From: Rhodospirillaceae bacterium
GTDB taxonomy: Bacteria; Pseudomonadota; Alphaproteobacteria; Reyranellales; Reyranellaceae
DNA length: 64,000 nt
Direction of reading: 5' to 3'
Assembly (NCBI GenBank): GCA_009772935.1
Contig: WOUR01000009.1
Location: forward strand, 1-64,000
Both the position numbers and the translations under genes were made by a program. The notes under the pieces are model-generated. The model did not search any database, had not been told where the DNA came from, and worked only from the letters and a program-made list of their open reading frames with translations. Shown piece after piece: positions 17,044 to 25,146 of the stretch (position 1 is the first letter of the stretch; every line of letters begins with the position of its first letter).

Positions 17044-18048
17044 CTACGGCGTCTGCGAAATATGCGCGGTGCGATCGTGTCCGGGATGACTGAACATGAT
17101 CTCCAGGGTGCGCAGATAGGTGTGCAGCCCGGCGTCCTGGATCGGCAGGACGTGGGCGTCCTCTCCCGATTCGTTGTGGTGGGAGTGCCAGTAGCCCGGC
17201 GGCGTGATGAAGCTGGCGCCGGGCGCCCAGTCCTCCCGTCGACCGTTCCTGATCATCCCCGACTCGTCGAGTTCCGTCCCGATCATCGTGTAGCAGCCGG
17301 GCTTGCAGTCGATCACGAAGTCCACCGCCACCGACTCGTGCCGATGCGGGTACTGGACCGCATCCTTCGGCAGGAGGCCGAACATCGTCCACATCGTGTG
17401 GGTGATGGTACGGGTGGCCGGAAAATTCCGGTTGGCGAGCAGGACGCTGACGCGATTGGCGTTGGCGGTCCTGGGATCGGTGGCGATCTCCGTGAGCTTC
17501 TGCTGCGCCTTGCTGTGCTGATAGAAGGTGGGTTTGAAGCGTGCGACCGTCGGCGCCGCACCGAGATAGCGCAACAGGGGCGCATCATGCACCCAGTAGA
17601 GCCCGGCCTCGCCCTCCGAATGATGCAGGGCATGGCCGTGCGCCGGCAGCACCATGTAGTCGCCCTGCGACCAGTGCATGGTCTCGCCGCACGCGTCCGT
17701 CCGCCCACTGCCGCGAAATACGAAGAACACCTGGCTGGTGGCCTCGGCCGAGGTCATGACCGAGCCGCGGACGATGCGGACGAAGTTGGCGCAGAGCGCC
17801 GGGGTCGTTGCGGGTCCGACGATCCCCAACTCCTCGCTGACGTCGAGCGGCTGCACCCGAGTCGGTCCCTCGTCGAAGAAGGACGGCGAGAAGGTCCGGT
17901 ACGGCACCGGCGGGATGATGCCCTGCTGGATCGGGTTTGCGGCCGAACTGTAGTCGAAATACTGCGCGTCATTCGTCAGCAGACCGTCGTTGGGAAAACT
18001 CTCGATACCCGCCACCCAAACCTCCTCGTCTCGGATCACGTAGGACAC
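17044..18048 (-). CDS. Gentisate 1,2-dioxygenase-like bicupin protein
   Basis: A 334-residue two-cupin protein resembling gentisate and 1-hydroxy-2-naphthoate dioxygenases (about 340-350 residues). The N-terminal cupin has HWSQGDYMVLPAHGHALHHS; the C-terminal one has PHRHESVAVDF and PPGYWHSHHNES, so histidine-rich metal sites appear in both. If active it would cleave an aromatic ring with O2 at Fe(II). The GTG at 18048 was chosen: AGAGG lies just upstream and no in-frame ATG is near. It is the last gene of the Pot-type transporter operon, so its substrate may be what that transporter imports. The exact ring substrate is unknown. Confidence 0.72.
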   Translation of the reverse strand: MSYVIRDEEVWVAGIESFPNDGLLTNDAQYFDYSSAANPIQQGIIPPVPYRTFSPSFFDEGPTRVQPLDVSEELGIVGPATTPALCANFVRIVRGSVMTSAEATSQVFFVFRGSGRTDACGETMHWSQGDYMVLPAHGHALHHSEGEAGLYWVHDAPLLRYLGAAPTVARFKPTFYQHSKAQQKLTEIATDPRTANANRVSVLLANRNFPATRTITHTMWTMFGLLPKDAVQYPHRHESVAVDFVIDCKPGCYTMIGTELDESGMIRNGRREDWAPGASFITPPGYWHSHHNESGEDAHVLPIQDAGLHTYLRTLEIMFSHPGHDRTAHISQTP

Positions 18049-18128
18049 GGTCCTCTCGACCCGGGGCAGTTTGTAGCCGCGCCGGATTTCATGTCCACGG
18101 TGGAAATCGGGACGGAGTGCCCGCCTGC

Positions 18129-18947
18129 TTAGACGACGGTTTCCTTGAGCTTGCCCGCCCGGCCCAGCACGAAGGCCACGGCGGCGAGCGCCAGCACGGT
18201 GAAGGCGATCAGCAGGGTCGCGACGGCCGTGATGGTCGGGTTCACCTCGAGGACGAGTTCGTTGAACATCTTCTTCGGCACGGTCTCGTACTTGCCGGCG
18301 ATGAACGAGGTCACGATCACTTCGTCGAAACTGCCGATGAAGGCGAAGATCCAGGCCGCGAACACGCTGGGCGCCAGGTTGGGCAGCACGACCTTGCGCA
18401 TCGTGTAGCCCCACGAGGCGCCGAGGCTCCAGGCGACCTGCTCGATCCGCTGGTCGAACTCGCGGATCGCCACCCCCAGCACCATCATCACCAGCGGCAC
18501 GTTGAGCAGCGTGTGGGCGACCACCAGCCCCAGGAGCGAGCCCAGCAGCCCGACCTTGGCCAGCGCGAGATAGAGCGCGATGGCCACGATGATCGTCGGC
18601 ACGATCAGCGGCGCCATGAAGTTGCCTTCGGCCCAGTCGCGTCCCTTGAAGGTGCCGCGCCGCAAGCCGTAGGCCGCGAGCCCGCCCAGGATCAGCGCCG
18701 CGACCGAGGAAATGGCGGCGACGAAAGTCGAGGTCCACATCGCCTCCATCCAGCGCGGATCGCCGAAGAAGGTCTCGTACCAGCGCAGCGACAGGCTGGG
18801 GGGCGGAAAGGTCAGCGCCCGCGCCGAGGAGAAGGACATCGGGATCACGATGACCAGTGGCACGGTGAGGAAGACCAGGCCGAAGATCCCCATGGCCGCC
18901 AGCCCGCGCCGCGTCCAGGCCGAGCCACCGATCGCTTCCCGGCTCAT
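18129..18947 (-). CDS. ABC transporter permease, PotC type
   Basis: A 272-residue permease with six predicted membrane helices and the EAA-type loop (QVAWSLGASWGYTMRKVVLP) that contacts the ATPase. Sequence features fit the second permease of spermidine/putrescine-type importers. It lies 10 bp after the PotB-type gene and forms the membrane channel with it. Confidence 0.88.
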   Translation of the reverse strand: MSREAIGGSAWTRRGLAAMGIFGLVFLTVPLVIVIPMSFSSARALTFPPPSLSLRWYETFFGDPRWMEAMWTSTFVAAISSVAALILGGLAAYGLRRGTFKGRDWAEGNFMAPLIVPTIIVAIALYLALAKVGLLGSLLGLVVAHTLLNVPLVMMVLGVAIREFDQRIEQVAWSLGASWGYTMRKVVLPNLAPSVFAAWIFAFIGSFDEVIVTSFIAGKYETVPKKMFNELVLEVNPTITAVATLLIAFTVLALAAVAFVLGRAGKLKETVV

Positions 18948-18957
18948 GCACCCTCCT

Positions 18958-19788
18958 TCATGCCGAGGCCTTGCGGTCGATCCGGCGATAGGCGGCGAAG
19001 ATCGCGAGCGTCACGATCAGCAGGAGCGTCGAGATGGCCGAGGCCTGCTCCCAGCGCGGGATCTGGTTGATCAGCGTGTCGAGCAGGTTGGAGATCATCG
19101 GCACCCGGCCGCCGCCCAGGATCGCCGGCGTCACGTAGAACCCCAGGCAGAGGATGAAGACCAGCAGCGCGCCCGCGGCCAGCGCCGGCAGGGTGAGCGG
19201 GAAATAGACCTTCCAGAAGATGGTGCGCGGCGGGGCGCCCAGCGAGGCGGCGGCCTGCAGCAGCCGGTCGTCGATGCGGATCATGGCGGCGAACAACGGC
19301 AGCACGAGGAACGGAAGCAGCACGTTGGCCATGCCGATCGTCACGCCCAGCTCGTTGTAGAGGAAGGAGACCGGCGCATCGGTGAGGCCGCTCCATTGCA
19401 GGGCGCGGTTCACCAGCCCGCCATTCCCCAGCACGACGATCCAGGCATAGGTACGGACGAGGATAGAGACCCAGAAGGGCAGGACGACCAGCGCCACGGC
19501 GATCATGCGGCCGCGGCGGCCCAGGCCCCTCATCCAGTGCGCCAGCGGATAGCCGATGACGACGTTGGCAATCGTCGCGATCAGTGCGATGCGCATCGTG
19601 TTGCCGAGCACGCGCAGGTAGACCGGCGCTTCGGCGAGGCCTTCGTAATGTTCGAGCGTGAATCCCCGCCCCTTCTCCCAGAAGGCGAGGCCCAGCATGT
19701 AGACGATGGGCGCATTGAAGGCGACGACCATCAGCACCAGCAGCGGCGCGATGAATCCGAAACCGTCGAGGCGAGTCGTCCGCGTCAT
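18958..19788 (-). CDS. ABC transporter permease, PotB type
   Basis: A 276-residue permease with six predicted membrane helices; typical PotB-family elements are FWVSILVRTYAWIVVLGNGG and the EAA loop AAASLGAPPRTIFWKVYFPL. It pairs with the PotC-type subunit downstream. It is separated from the binding-protein gene by a strong GC hairpin (19806-19829), which could make permease levels lower than binding-protein levels. Confidence 0.88.
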   Translation of the reverse strand: MTRTTRLDGFGFIAPLLVLMVVAFNAPIVYMLGLAFWEKGRGFTLEHYEGLAEAPVYLRVLGNTMRIALIATIANVVIGYPLAHWMRGLGRRGRMIAVALVVLPFWVSILVRTYAWIVVLGNGGLVNRALQWSGLTDAPVSFLYNELGVTIGMANVLLPFLVLPLFAAMIRIDDRLLQAAASLGAPPRTIFWKVYFPLTLPALAAGALLVFILCLGFYVTPAILGGGRVPMISNLLDTLINQIPRWEQASAISTLLLIVTLAIFAAYRRIDRKASA

Positions 19789-19805
19789 TCGTTCATGTCA
19801 TTGTT

Positions 19806-19829
19806 GGGGGCGCGCAGTGGCGCGCCCCC
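19806..19829. terminator. Strong intercistronic hairpin between binding-protein and permease genes
   Basis: A perfect 10-bp GC stem (GGGGGCGCGC against GCGCGCCCCC) closes a 4-base loop in the 55 bp between the substrate-binding protein and the PotB permease. No T-tract follows on the minus strand, so it is more likely an mRNA-stabilising or partial attenuating structure than a full terminator. Confidence 0.65.
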
Positions 19830-19843
19830 GGCGATGAGCGTCA

Positions 19844-20866
19844 TCACAGGCTGAGCTTGAAGGCTTCCCACTTCTTGTTCACGGCCTCGCCGTTGGCGGC
19901 CCACCATTCGGCATTCTGGAACCACTGGACCGACTTGTTCTGCTTGCTCGACGGGAAGTCGGCCAGCTTGTCCTTGGGCAGCAGCGCATCGAGCTCGGGA
20001 CTCGGGCCGGTATAGGAGATCACCGTCGCCGCCTTGGCCTGGTTCGCAGGCAGCGACATCTCGTACATCAGCTTGTAGGCCGCGGCACGATCCTCGGGCT
20101 TCGACCCCTTGACGATGGAGAAGTAGGCCAGGTCGGCCATGCCGCCCGCGAAGTTGTAGCCGAAGGCCGGATCGCCGACGACGCGCCCCGACCAGCAGAT
20201 CACGTACTGGACCTCGTTGTCCTTCATGAGTTGCGGCGGCTGGGCGCCCGCCTTCCACCAGACGGCGATATCCTTCTTGATCTCGTTCAGCTTCTTGAAG
20301 CCGGTCTCGACATCGAGCGGGAACAATTTGTCGGCCGGCACGCCCGTCGCCATGACGGCGAAGGGCAGGCTGTAGTGCGGGAAGTCGGGCAGGCAGCGCT
20401 TGCCCGGGAAGGCCTTGGTGTCGAAGAACTCGGCCCAGTTCTTGGGGGCCTTGGCGCCGGCGCGCCAGGCCATGATGGTCGAGAAATACTGGTAGCCGAA
20501 GCCGTACTCGTTCCTGGCCTCGGGGAACATCGGCGCCGGATTGACGGCTGCCCAGTCGATCGGTTCGATCAGCTTCAGGTTCTTGGCCTGCACCAGCGTG
20601 CCCGAGCCCAGTTCCATCAGAACCGTGCTGGTCTGGCCGCTTTCGACCAGCGCGCGCAGCTTGCCCAGCGAATTCGGGCTCTCGCGAATGACCTTGATGC
20701 CGGTCTTCTTGGTGAAGGGCTCGATGTATCCCACCTCGATCGATTCGCCGGACTTGCCGCCGGACTCGATCATGCGGATTTCCTTCACCTGCGCTCGCGC
20801 GGTCCCGGACAGGAGGCCGACGGCCGGCAGAGCGGCGGCGGTACCGACGAATGTACGTCTCTTCAT
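19844..20866 (-). CDS. Periplasmic substrate-binding protein, PotD/F type
   Basis: A 340-residue extracytoplasmic binding protein. The N-terminus MKRRTFVGTAAALPAVGLLSG, ending at about residue 25 with TARA, is a Tat-like signal peptide. The body fits the spermidine/putrescine and iron(III)-type binding-protein class (WAAVNPAPMFPEARNEYGFGYQYFSTIMAW; VISYTGPSPELDALL). The ATG at 20866 has GAGGGGAACGAG upstream and gives a proper signal peptide; the earlier in-frame ATG does not. It lies 11 bp after the ATPase gene. Confidence 0.88.
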   Translation of the reverse strand: MKRRTFVGTAAALPAVGLLSGTARAQVKEIRMIESGGKSGESIEVGYIEPFTKKTGIKVIRESPNSLGKLRALVESGQTSTVLMELGSGTLVQAKNLKLIEPIDWAAVNPAPMFPEARNEYGFGYQYFSTIMAWRAGAKAPKNWAEFFDTKAFPGKRCLPDFPHYSLPFAVMATGVPADKLFPLDVETGFKKLNEIKKDIAVWWKAGAQPPQLMKDNEVQYVICWSGRVVGDPAFGYNFAGGMADLAYFSIVKGSKPEDRAAAYKLMYEMSLPANQAKAATVISYTGPSPELDALLPKDKLADFPSSKQNKSVQWFQNAEWWAANGEAVNKKWEAFKLSL

Positions 20867-20877
20867 CTCGTTCCCCT

Positions 20878-21840
20878 CTATGTTACTGGCCAAACGTCGG
20901 CCGACTCCCACGAAACGCTGACACGCTCTCCCGGCGCATGCGCCGTGCCCAGGAACGGCACGGCCGCCACGACCGATTGATTGCCGTCGAGAGCCAGGTG
21001 GTAGCGCACCATCTGGCCGAGATAGATCGCCTCGACGACCCGCGCCGGCCGTCCCTGTCCCTCGGCGGTAAAGCGGACCCGCTCCGGCCGCACCACGCCG
21101 TTCCGGCCGTCGGGCAGGTCGACGAAGTTGGCGATGCCCAGGAACTCCGCGACGAAACGATTGGCGGGCTTGAGATAGGCCTCAGCCGGCGCCGCAACCT
21201 GCTGCGTGCGCCCCTTGTCGAGCACCATGATCCGGTCGGAGAGCGACAGCGCCTCTTCCTGGTCGTGCGTCACCAGCAGGGTCGTGACACCCAGCGTGCG
21301 CTGGAGCTGCTTCAGCTCGACCTGGAGCTCCTCGCGCAGCTTGCGGTCGAGCGCGCCCAGCGGTTCGTCGAGCAGCAGAATGTCGGGCTTGAAGACCACG
21401 GCGCGCGCGAGCGCCACGCGCTGCTGCTGGCCGCCGGAGAGCTGGGACGGGCGCCGCGCCTCCAGGCCGTCGAGCCGCACCAGCTTCAGCGCGTCGCGCG
21501 CCAGCCGGTCGGCCTCGGCACCGCCGATCTTGCGAACGCCCAGCGGGAACAGCACGTTCTCCAGCACGGTCATGTGCGGAAACAGCGCGTAGGACTGGAA
21601 CACCAGGCCGATGTTGCGTTCCTGCGCCGTCGCGTTGGTGACGTCGCGCCCGCCGATGAAGATGCGCCCGGAGGTCGGCCGATTGAGGCCGGCGATCAGC
21701 GACAGCAGCGTCGTCTTCCCCGACCCGCTTGGTCCGAGGATGGTGACGAACTCGCCCTGCGTCACCGAAAGGTCGACCTGGTCGGCCGCCGCGAAGGTGC
21801 CGTAGCGCTTGGTCACTCCTTCGAGGCGGATGTCCGACAT
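20878..21840 (-). CDS. ABC transporter ATP-binding protein, PotA type
   Basis: A 320-residue ATPase. Walker A is GPSGSGKTT (about 36-44), the signature is LSGGQQQR, and Walker B is LLLDEP, followed by the switch histidine THDQEEA. The ~90-residue C-terminal part is the TOBE-like regulatory domain of PotA/FbpC-type proteins (VVRPERVRF). Its ATG directly abuts the stop of the aminotransferase gene, so the two are translated together. It energises the PotB/C-type permeases downstream. Confidence 0.92.
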   Translation of the reverse strand: MSDIRLEGVTKRYGTFAAADQVDLSVTQGEFVTILGPSGSGKTTLLSLIAGLNRPTSGRIFIGGRDVTNATAQERNIGLVFQSYALFPHMTVLENVLFPLGVRKIGGAEADRLARDALKLVRLDGLEARRPSQLSGGQQQRVALARAVVFKPDILLLDEPLGALDRKLREELQVELKQLQRTLGVTTLLVTHDQEEALSLSDRIMVLDKGRTQQVAAPAEAYLKPANRFVAEFLGIANFVDLPDGRNGVVRPERVRFTAEGQGRPARVVEAIYLGQMVRYHLALDGNQSVVAAVPFLGTAHAPGERVSVSWESADVWPVT

Positions 21841-23160
21841 CTAGGCGCGGGCCAGTTTGGCCATGGCGCGGTCGGCGGCCGCCAGCGTCTCCTCGATCAC
21901 CGGCCGGTCGTGCGCCGTGGAGAGGAACCACTTTCCGGCCTGCTGGGCGCGGACGCCCTCTTCCTGCAGGGCCGCATGGAACGCCAGCATGGCATCGCGG
22001 TCGCAGGCCGCCGAGTCGCGATAGTTGCGCGGTGCCGGACCGGAGGTGAAGAAGGTCTGGAAGATCGCCGGCATGCCCTGAACCAGGATCGGCAGCTTGT
22101 ACCTGGCGGCCAGCGACGCGAGGCCCTGCATCAGCTCGATGCCGCGCGCTTCGAGATCGCGATAGACCGCACCGTCATTCGCTTCGAGCACGTCCAGAGC
22201 CGCCAGCGACGCCGCCATGCTCTGGACGTTACCGTTATAGGTGCCGCCGTGCATCACGCCCTTGTCGGCCAGCGTGTCCATGATGTCGCGCCGGCCGGCG
22301 ACCATGGCCAGCGGGAAGCCTGCCGCGACCGCCTTTGCATAGATGCTGAGGTCGGCCTTGACGCCGAACTTGCCCTGGGCGCCGCGCAGGCCGACCCGGA
22401 AACCGGTGATGACCTCGTCGCAGATGAACAGGGCACCGTGTCTGTCGCACAGGGCGCGGACGCCCTCGAGGTAGCCCGGCGCCGGCGGGATCGCGCCGCC
22501 ATTCACCATGACCGGTTCCATGATCACCCCGGCGATTTCGCCGCGATGGCGCTCCAGCGTCTGCTCGAGCAGGTCGAGATCGTTCCAGGTGCAGACGGCG
22601 ACATCGCCCAGGACGCTGGCCGGCATACCGGGCGAGCCGGCGACCGGTACCGGCGCGTCGGCGGGTCCCGCCTCGTTCAACGGCGGCCGGGCACTGATAT
22701 AGGCCTGGTCGCTCCAGCCGTGATAGTGCCCCTCGAACTTCAGGATCTTCTCGCGGCCGGTGAAGGCGCGCGCCAGGCGGAAGGCCATCAGCACCGCTTC
22801 CGTGCCCGAGGTGGTGAAGCGCACGACCTCGGCGCCCGGCAGCAGGCCGCACAGTCTTTCGGCCAGCTCGGTCTCGCGCGGATTCTGCGCGGCGAAGAGC
22901 TGGCCCTCGCCCAACGAGGCGGCTACCGCCTCGATCACCGTCTTCGGCGCGTGCCCCAGAATCGCCGGCCCATTGCCCAGGACGTAGTCGATATGCACGT
23001 TGCCATCGACATCGTACAGCCTGGCGCCTTCGCCGCGGGCGAAGAACAGCGGCACCGGCACACTGGCGTAGCGCACGTTGCTGCTGACGCCGCCGGCCAG
23101 ATGCTTTCGGGTCTTTTCGTAGAGTGCGATCGACTTCGTGTAGGAGCGCATGTCCCTCAC
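21841..23160 (-). CDS. Class III aminotransferase, glutamate-1-semialdehyde aminomutase-like
   Basis: A 439-residue PLP enzyme. Lys276 in SIYAKAVAAGFPLA is the expected PLP lysine, ICDEVITGFRVG holds the cofactor aspartate, and FTTSGTEAVLMAFRLARAFTG is the phosphate-binding region. It resembles HemL and related transaminases of amine catabolism. Its place at the head of an importer operon with a ring-cleavage-type dioxygenase argues for a catabolic amine/amino-acid substrate rather than haem synthesis. ATG 23160 or 23151 could be the start. Palindromic operators lie 45 and 100 bp upstream. Confidence 0.82.
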   Translation of the reverse strand: MRDMRSYTKSIALYEKTRKHLAGGVSSNVRYASVPVPLFFARGEGARLYDVDGNVHIDYVLGNGPAILGHAPKTVIEAVAASLGEGQLFAAQNPRETELAERLCGLLPGAEVVRFTTSGTEAVLMAFRLARAFTGREKILKFEGHYHGWSDQAYISARPPLNEAGPADAPVPVAGSPGMPASVLGDVAVCTWNDLDLLEQTLERHRGEIAGVIMEPVMVNGGAIPPAPGYLEGVRALCDRHGALFICDEVITGFRVGLRGAQGKFGVKADLSIYAKAVAAGFPLAMVAGRRDIMDTLADKGVMHGGTYNGNVQSMAASLAALDVLEANDGAVYRDLEARGIELMQGLASLAARYKLPILVQGMPAIFQTFFTSGPAPRNYRDSAACDRDAMLAFHAALQEEGVRAQQAGKWFLSTAHDRPVIEETLAAADRAMAKLARA

Positions 23161-23203
23161 CCAGCAAGAACGATGCCCGCAGCGAAGGTGCGCGGCAAAA
23201 TAA

Positions 23204-23216
23204 TGTGATCACAAAT
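23204..23216. promoter_or_regulatory. Palindromic operator 1 for GntR-type regulator
   Basis: TGTGATCACAAAT at this position holds the perfect 10-bp palindrome TGTGATCACA. The same 13 bases recur at 23261-23273 in the same divergent promoter region. It lies about 45 bp upstream of the aminotransferase start, where a repressor could block that promoter. Confidence 0.7.
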
Positions 23217-23258
23217 CCCGAGGAGCCTAACCGCCGCCCTTCACCCCAGCAATGCACT

Positions 23259-23272
23259 TTTGTGATCACAAA
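23259..23272. promoter_or_regulatory. Palindromic operator 2 for GntR-type regulator
   Basis: A perfect 14-bp palindrome, TTTGTGATCACAAA, 32 bp upstream of the GntR-family gene. Its centre is 57 bp from that of operator 1, and both share the core TGTGATCACA. Placement suggests autoregulation and joint control of the divergent aminotransferase/transporter operon, possibly by looping. The assignment to the adjacent regulator is inferred from position. Confidence 0.72.
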
Positions 23273-23303
23273 TTCCACAGCGGTGGGTTAAGCTCGACCA
23301 TCG

Positions 23304-24062
23304 ATGCCCCGCATTGCGACCCCTCCGGACGCCGCCGACACCTCTCTCCGCCAGCAGGTGTACGCCTCGTTGCGCGAGGCGCTGACGTCCGGACGTTTCG
23401 CGCCGGGCCAGAAGGTCACCTTCCGGTACGTAGCCGGCGTCCTGGGCGTCAGCCTCACGCCGGTGCGCGAGGCGATGCGCCGCCTGGTCGCCGAAGGCGC
23501 GTTCGAGATGAACCCCAACCGGTCGGTCCGCGTGCCGCTGATGACCCGCGACAAGGTCCTCGAACTGCGCGACATCCGGATGGAGCTTGAGGGCCTCGCC
23601 GCGGCCAAGGCGGCCCTCGCCGCAACGCGCCCCCAGATTGCCGAGATCCGCCGCGCCGCGCGGGAGATCCTGGCCGCCCGCACGCGCGGCGATAGCGCGA
23701 CCGATCGCCAGAAGGTGCGCGAGTTCCATTTCGCCGTCTATGCGGCGGCGGCACAGCCCACCCTGCTGCGCCTCATCGAAGGGCTGTGGCTGCAGACCGG
23801 CCCCTACATGAACCTGCTCTATCCCGACTTCATCTCCTCGCCGCGCGGACCGGCGGGCCGGCAACGCCTCATCGACGCGTTGCAGGCCGGCGATGCCGCG
23901 GCCGCCCGCCGGGAAATGGAGAACGACATCCGCCGCGCCCTTTCCTATGTGGCGGGCCTTGCCGACGAAAACGGCAATATCGCGCCGGCGATCCCGGCGA
24001 CCGTCCGGAAGCGACGCAGCCCGTCGGCCAGCGACGCGATCTTCGAACTTCGAGTCAACTGA
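23304..24062 (+). CDS. GntR family transcriptional regulator (FadR/FCD subfamily)
   Basis: A 252-residue regulator. Residues 15-80 form the winged-helix DNA-binding domain (SLRQQVYASLREALTSGRFAPG; VLGVSLTPVREAMRRLVAEGAFE). Residues 85-225 are an all-helical FCD ligand domain with the expected histidine-bearing segment (REFHFAVYAAA) and LREALxAGD-like end (LIDALQAGDAAAARREM). It lies between two catabolic units and is flanked upstream by two palindromes likely to be its operators. It probably represses the importer operon until its substrate binds. Confidence 0.9.
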   Translation: MPRIATPPDAADTSLRQQVYASLREALTSGRFAPGQKVTFRYVAGVLGVSLTPVREAMRRLVAEGAFEMNPNRSVRVPLMTRDKVLELRDIRMELEGLAAAKAALAATRPQIAEIRRAAREILAARTRGDSATDRQKVREFHFAVYAAAAQPTLLRLIEGLWLQTGPYMNLLYPDFISSPRGPAGRQRLIDALQAGDAAAARREMENDIRRALSYVAGLADENGNIAPAIPATVRKRRSPSASDAIFELRVN

Positions 24063-24075
24063 TCAGGAGGACATC

Positions 24076-25005
24076 ATGGCCACACAGCTCAGCAATCAAC
24101 GCATCGCCTGGTTCAACGGCAAGTTCGTACCCGAGAACGAGGTGATGATCCCGTTCCGCGACCGCAGTTGGAAATACGGCGACGGCGCCTTCGACATGAC
24201 CCGCACCTTCAACGGAGTCCCCTTCCGCCTGAAGGAGCACATCGACCGCTTCTACCGCTCGCTGCGCTACCTGCAGATCGATCCGGGCCTGTCGCCCAAG
24301 GAGATGATCGCGCACAGCGAGGAGGTCGTGGCGCGCAACGAGCATCTGCGCGCCGAGGTCGGCGACTGGTGGCTGGGCCAGCGGGTGAGCCGCGGCGTCG
24401 ACGCGGTGGGCGACGAGGGCTGGGAGAATGTCGGCCCCCAGGTCGTGATCGAGATGACTCCCCTGCCGCTGGCCAAGCGCGGCAAGCTCTACCGCGAGGG
24501 CGCCGAGGCGATGACCACGACGGCGCGCCGCATCGCGCCCTCGATGCTTTCGCCCCGCGCCAAGACGCACAACTATCTCAACATGATCATGGCCGAGAAG
24601 CCCATCAAGGCGCTCAATCCGGACGCCTGGCCGATCCTGCTCGACGAGAACGGCAATCTCGCCGAGGGCCTGGGCAGCAACATCTTCATCGTGCGCGAGG
24701 GCGCGCTGTTCACCCCGTCGGAGCGCTACGTGCTGCCGGGCGTCAGCCGCCAGATGACCATGGACATGGCCAAGCAGATCGGCGTCGAGTGCACGCCGGG
24801 CGACATCGACCTGTTCGACGCCGCCAACGCCGAGGAGATGTTCCTGACCTCCACGAGCCTCTGCATCCTGCCGGTCAAGAGCTTCAACGGCGCGCCCGTC
24901 GGCGACGGCAAGGCGCCCGGCCCGATCACGAAGAAGCTGATCGACGCCTACTCCAGGAGCGTCGGCTGCGATTTCGTGGCCCAGTACCTCAAGTTCTCGC
25001 AGTAG
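24076..25005 (+). CDS. Class IV aminotransferase (branched-chain/D-amino-acid type)
   Basis: A 309-residue PLP enzyme of fold type IV. Visible motifs are PFRDRSWKYGDGAFD, the PLP lysine Lys163 in SPRAKTHNYLNM, and AEGLGSNIFIV, where the cofactor phosphate binds. The family includes IlvE, D-alanine transaminase and omega-amine transaminases; the location next to a catabolic amine cluster makes a biosynthetic IlvE role less certain. The ATG at 24076 has AGGAGG upstream and lies 13 bp after the GntR gene, so the two are probably co-transcribed. Confidence 0.82.
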   Translation: MATQLSNQRIAWFNGKFVPENEVMIPFRDRSWKYGDGAFDMTRTFNGVPFRLKEHIDRFYRSLRYLQIDPGLSPKEMIAHSEEVVARNEHLRAEVGDWWLGQRVSRGVDAVGDEGWENVGPQVVIEMTPLPLAKRGKLYREGAEAMTTTARRIAPSMLSPRAKTHNYLNMIMAEKPIKALNPDAWPILLDENGNLAEGLGSNIFIVREGALFTPSERYVLPGVSRQMTMDMAKQIGVECTPGDIDLFDAANAEEMFLTSTSLCILPVKSFNGAPVGDGKAPGPITKKLIDAYSRSVGCDFVAQYLKFSQ

Positions 25006-25029
25006 CAAACGGCGCCTTCGCAGGTGCGC

Positions 25030-25056
25030 GGAGAGGGGGACGACTTCCCCCTCTTC
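25030..25056. terminator. Hairpin downstream of class IV aminotransferase gene
   Basis: AGAGGGGGA (25032-25040) pairs perfectly with TCCCCCTCT (25046-25054) around a 5-base loop, and the stem extends with a G-U and a G-C pair. It sits 25 bp after the aminotransferase stop in a 141-bp gap. No T-tract follows, so termination is plausible but unproven. Confidence 0.5.
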
Positions 25057-25146
25057 AGGGCGTAGACTCCTCCTGGTTGTAGATCGCGCTTCGTCGTGAT
25101 CGCGACGGACCGCGACCTTCGGACTTTCGTTCGCAAGGAGGCAGTC

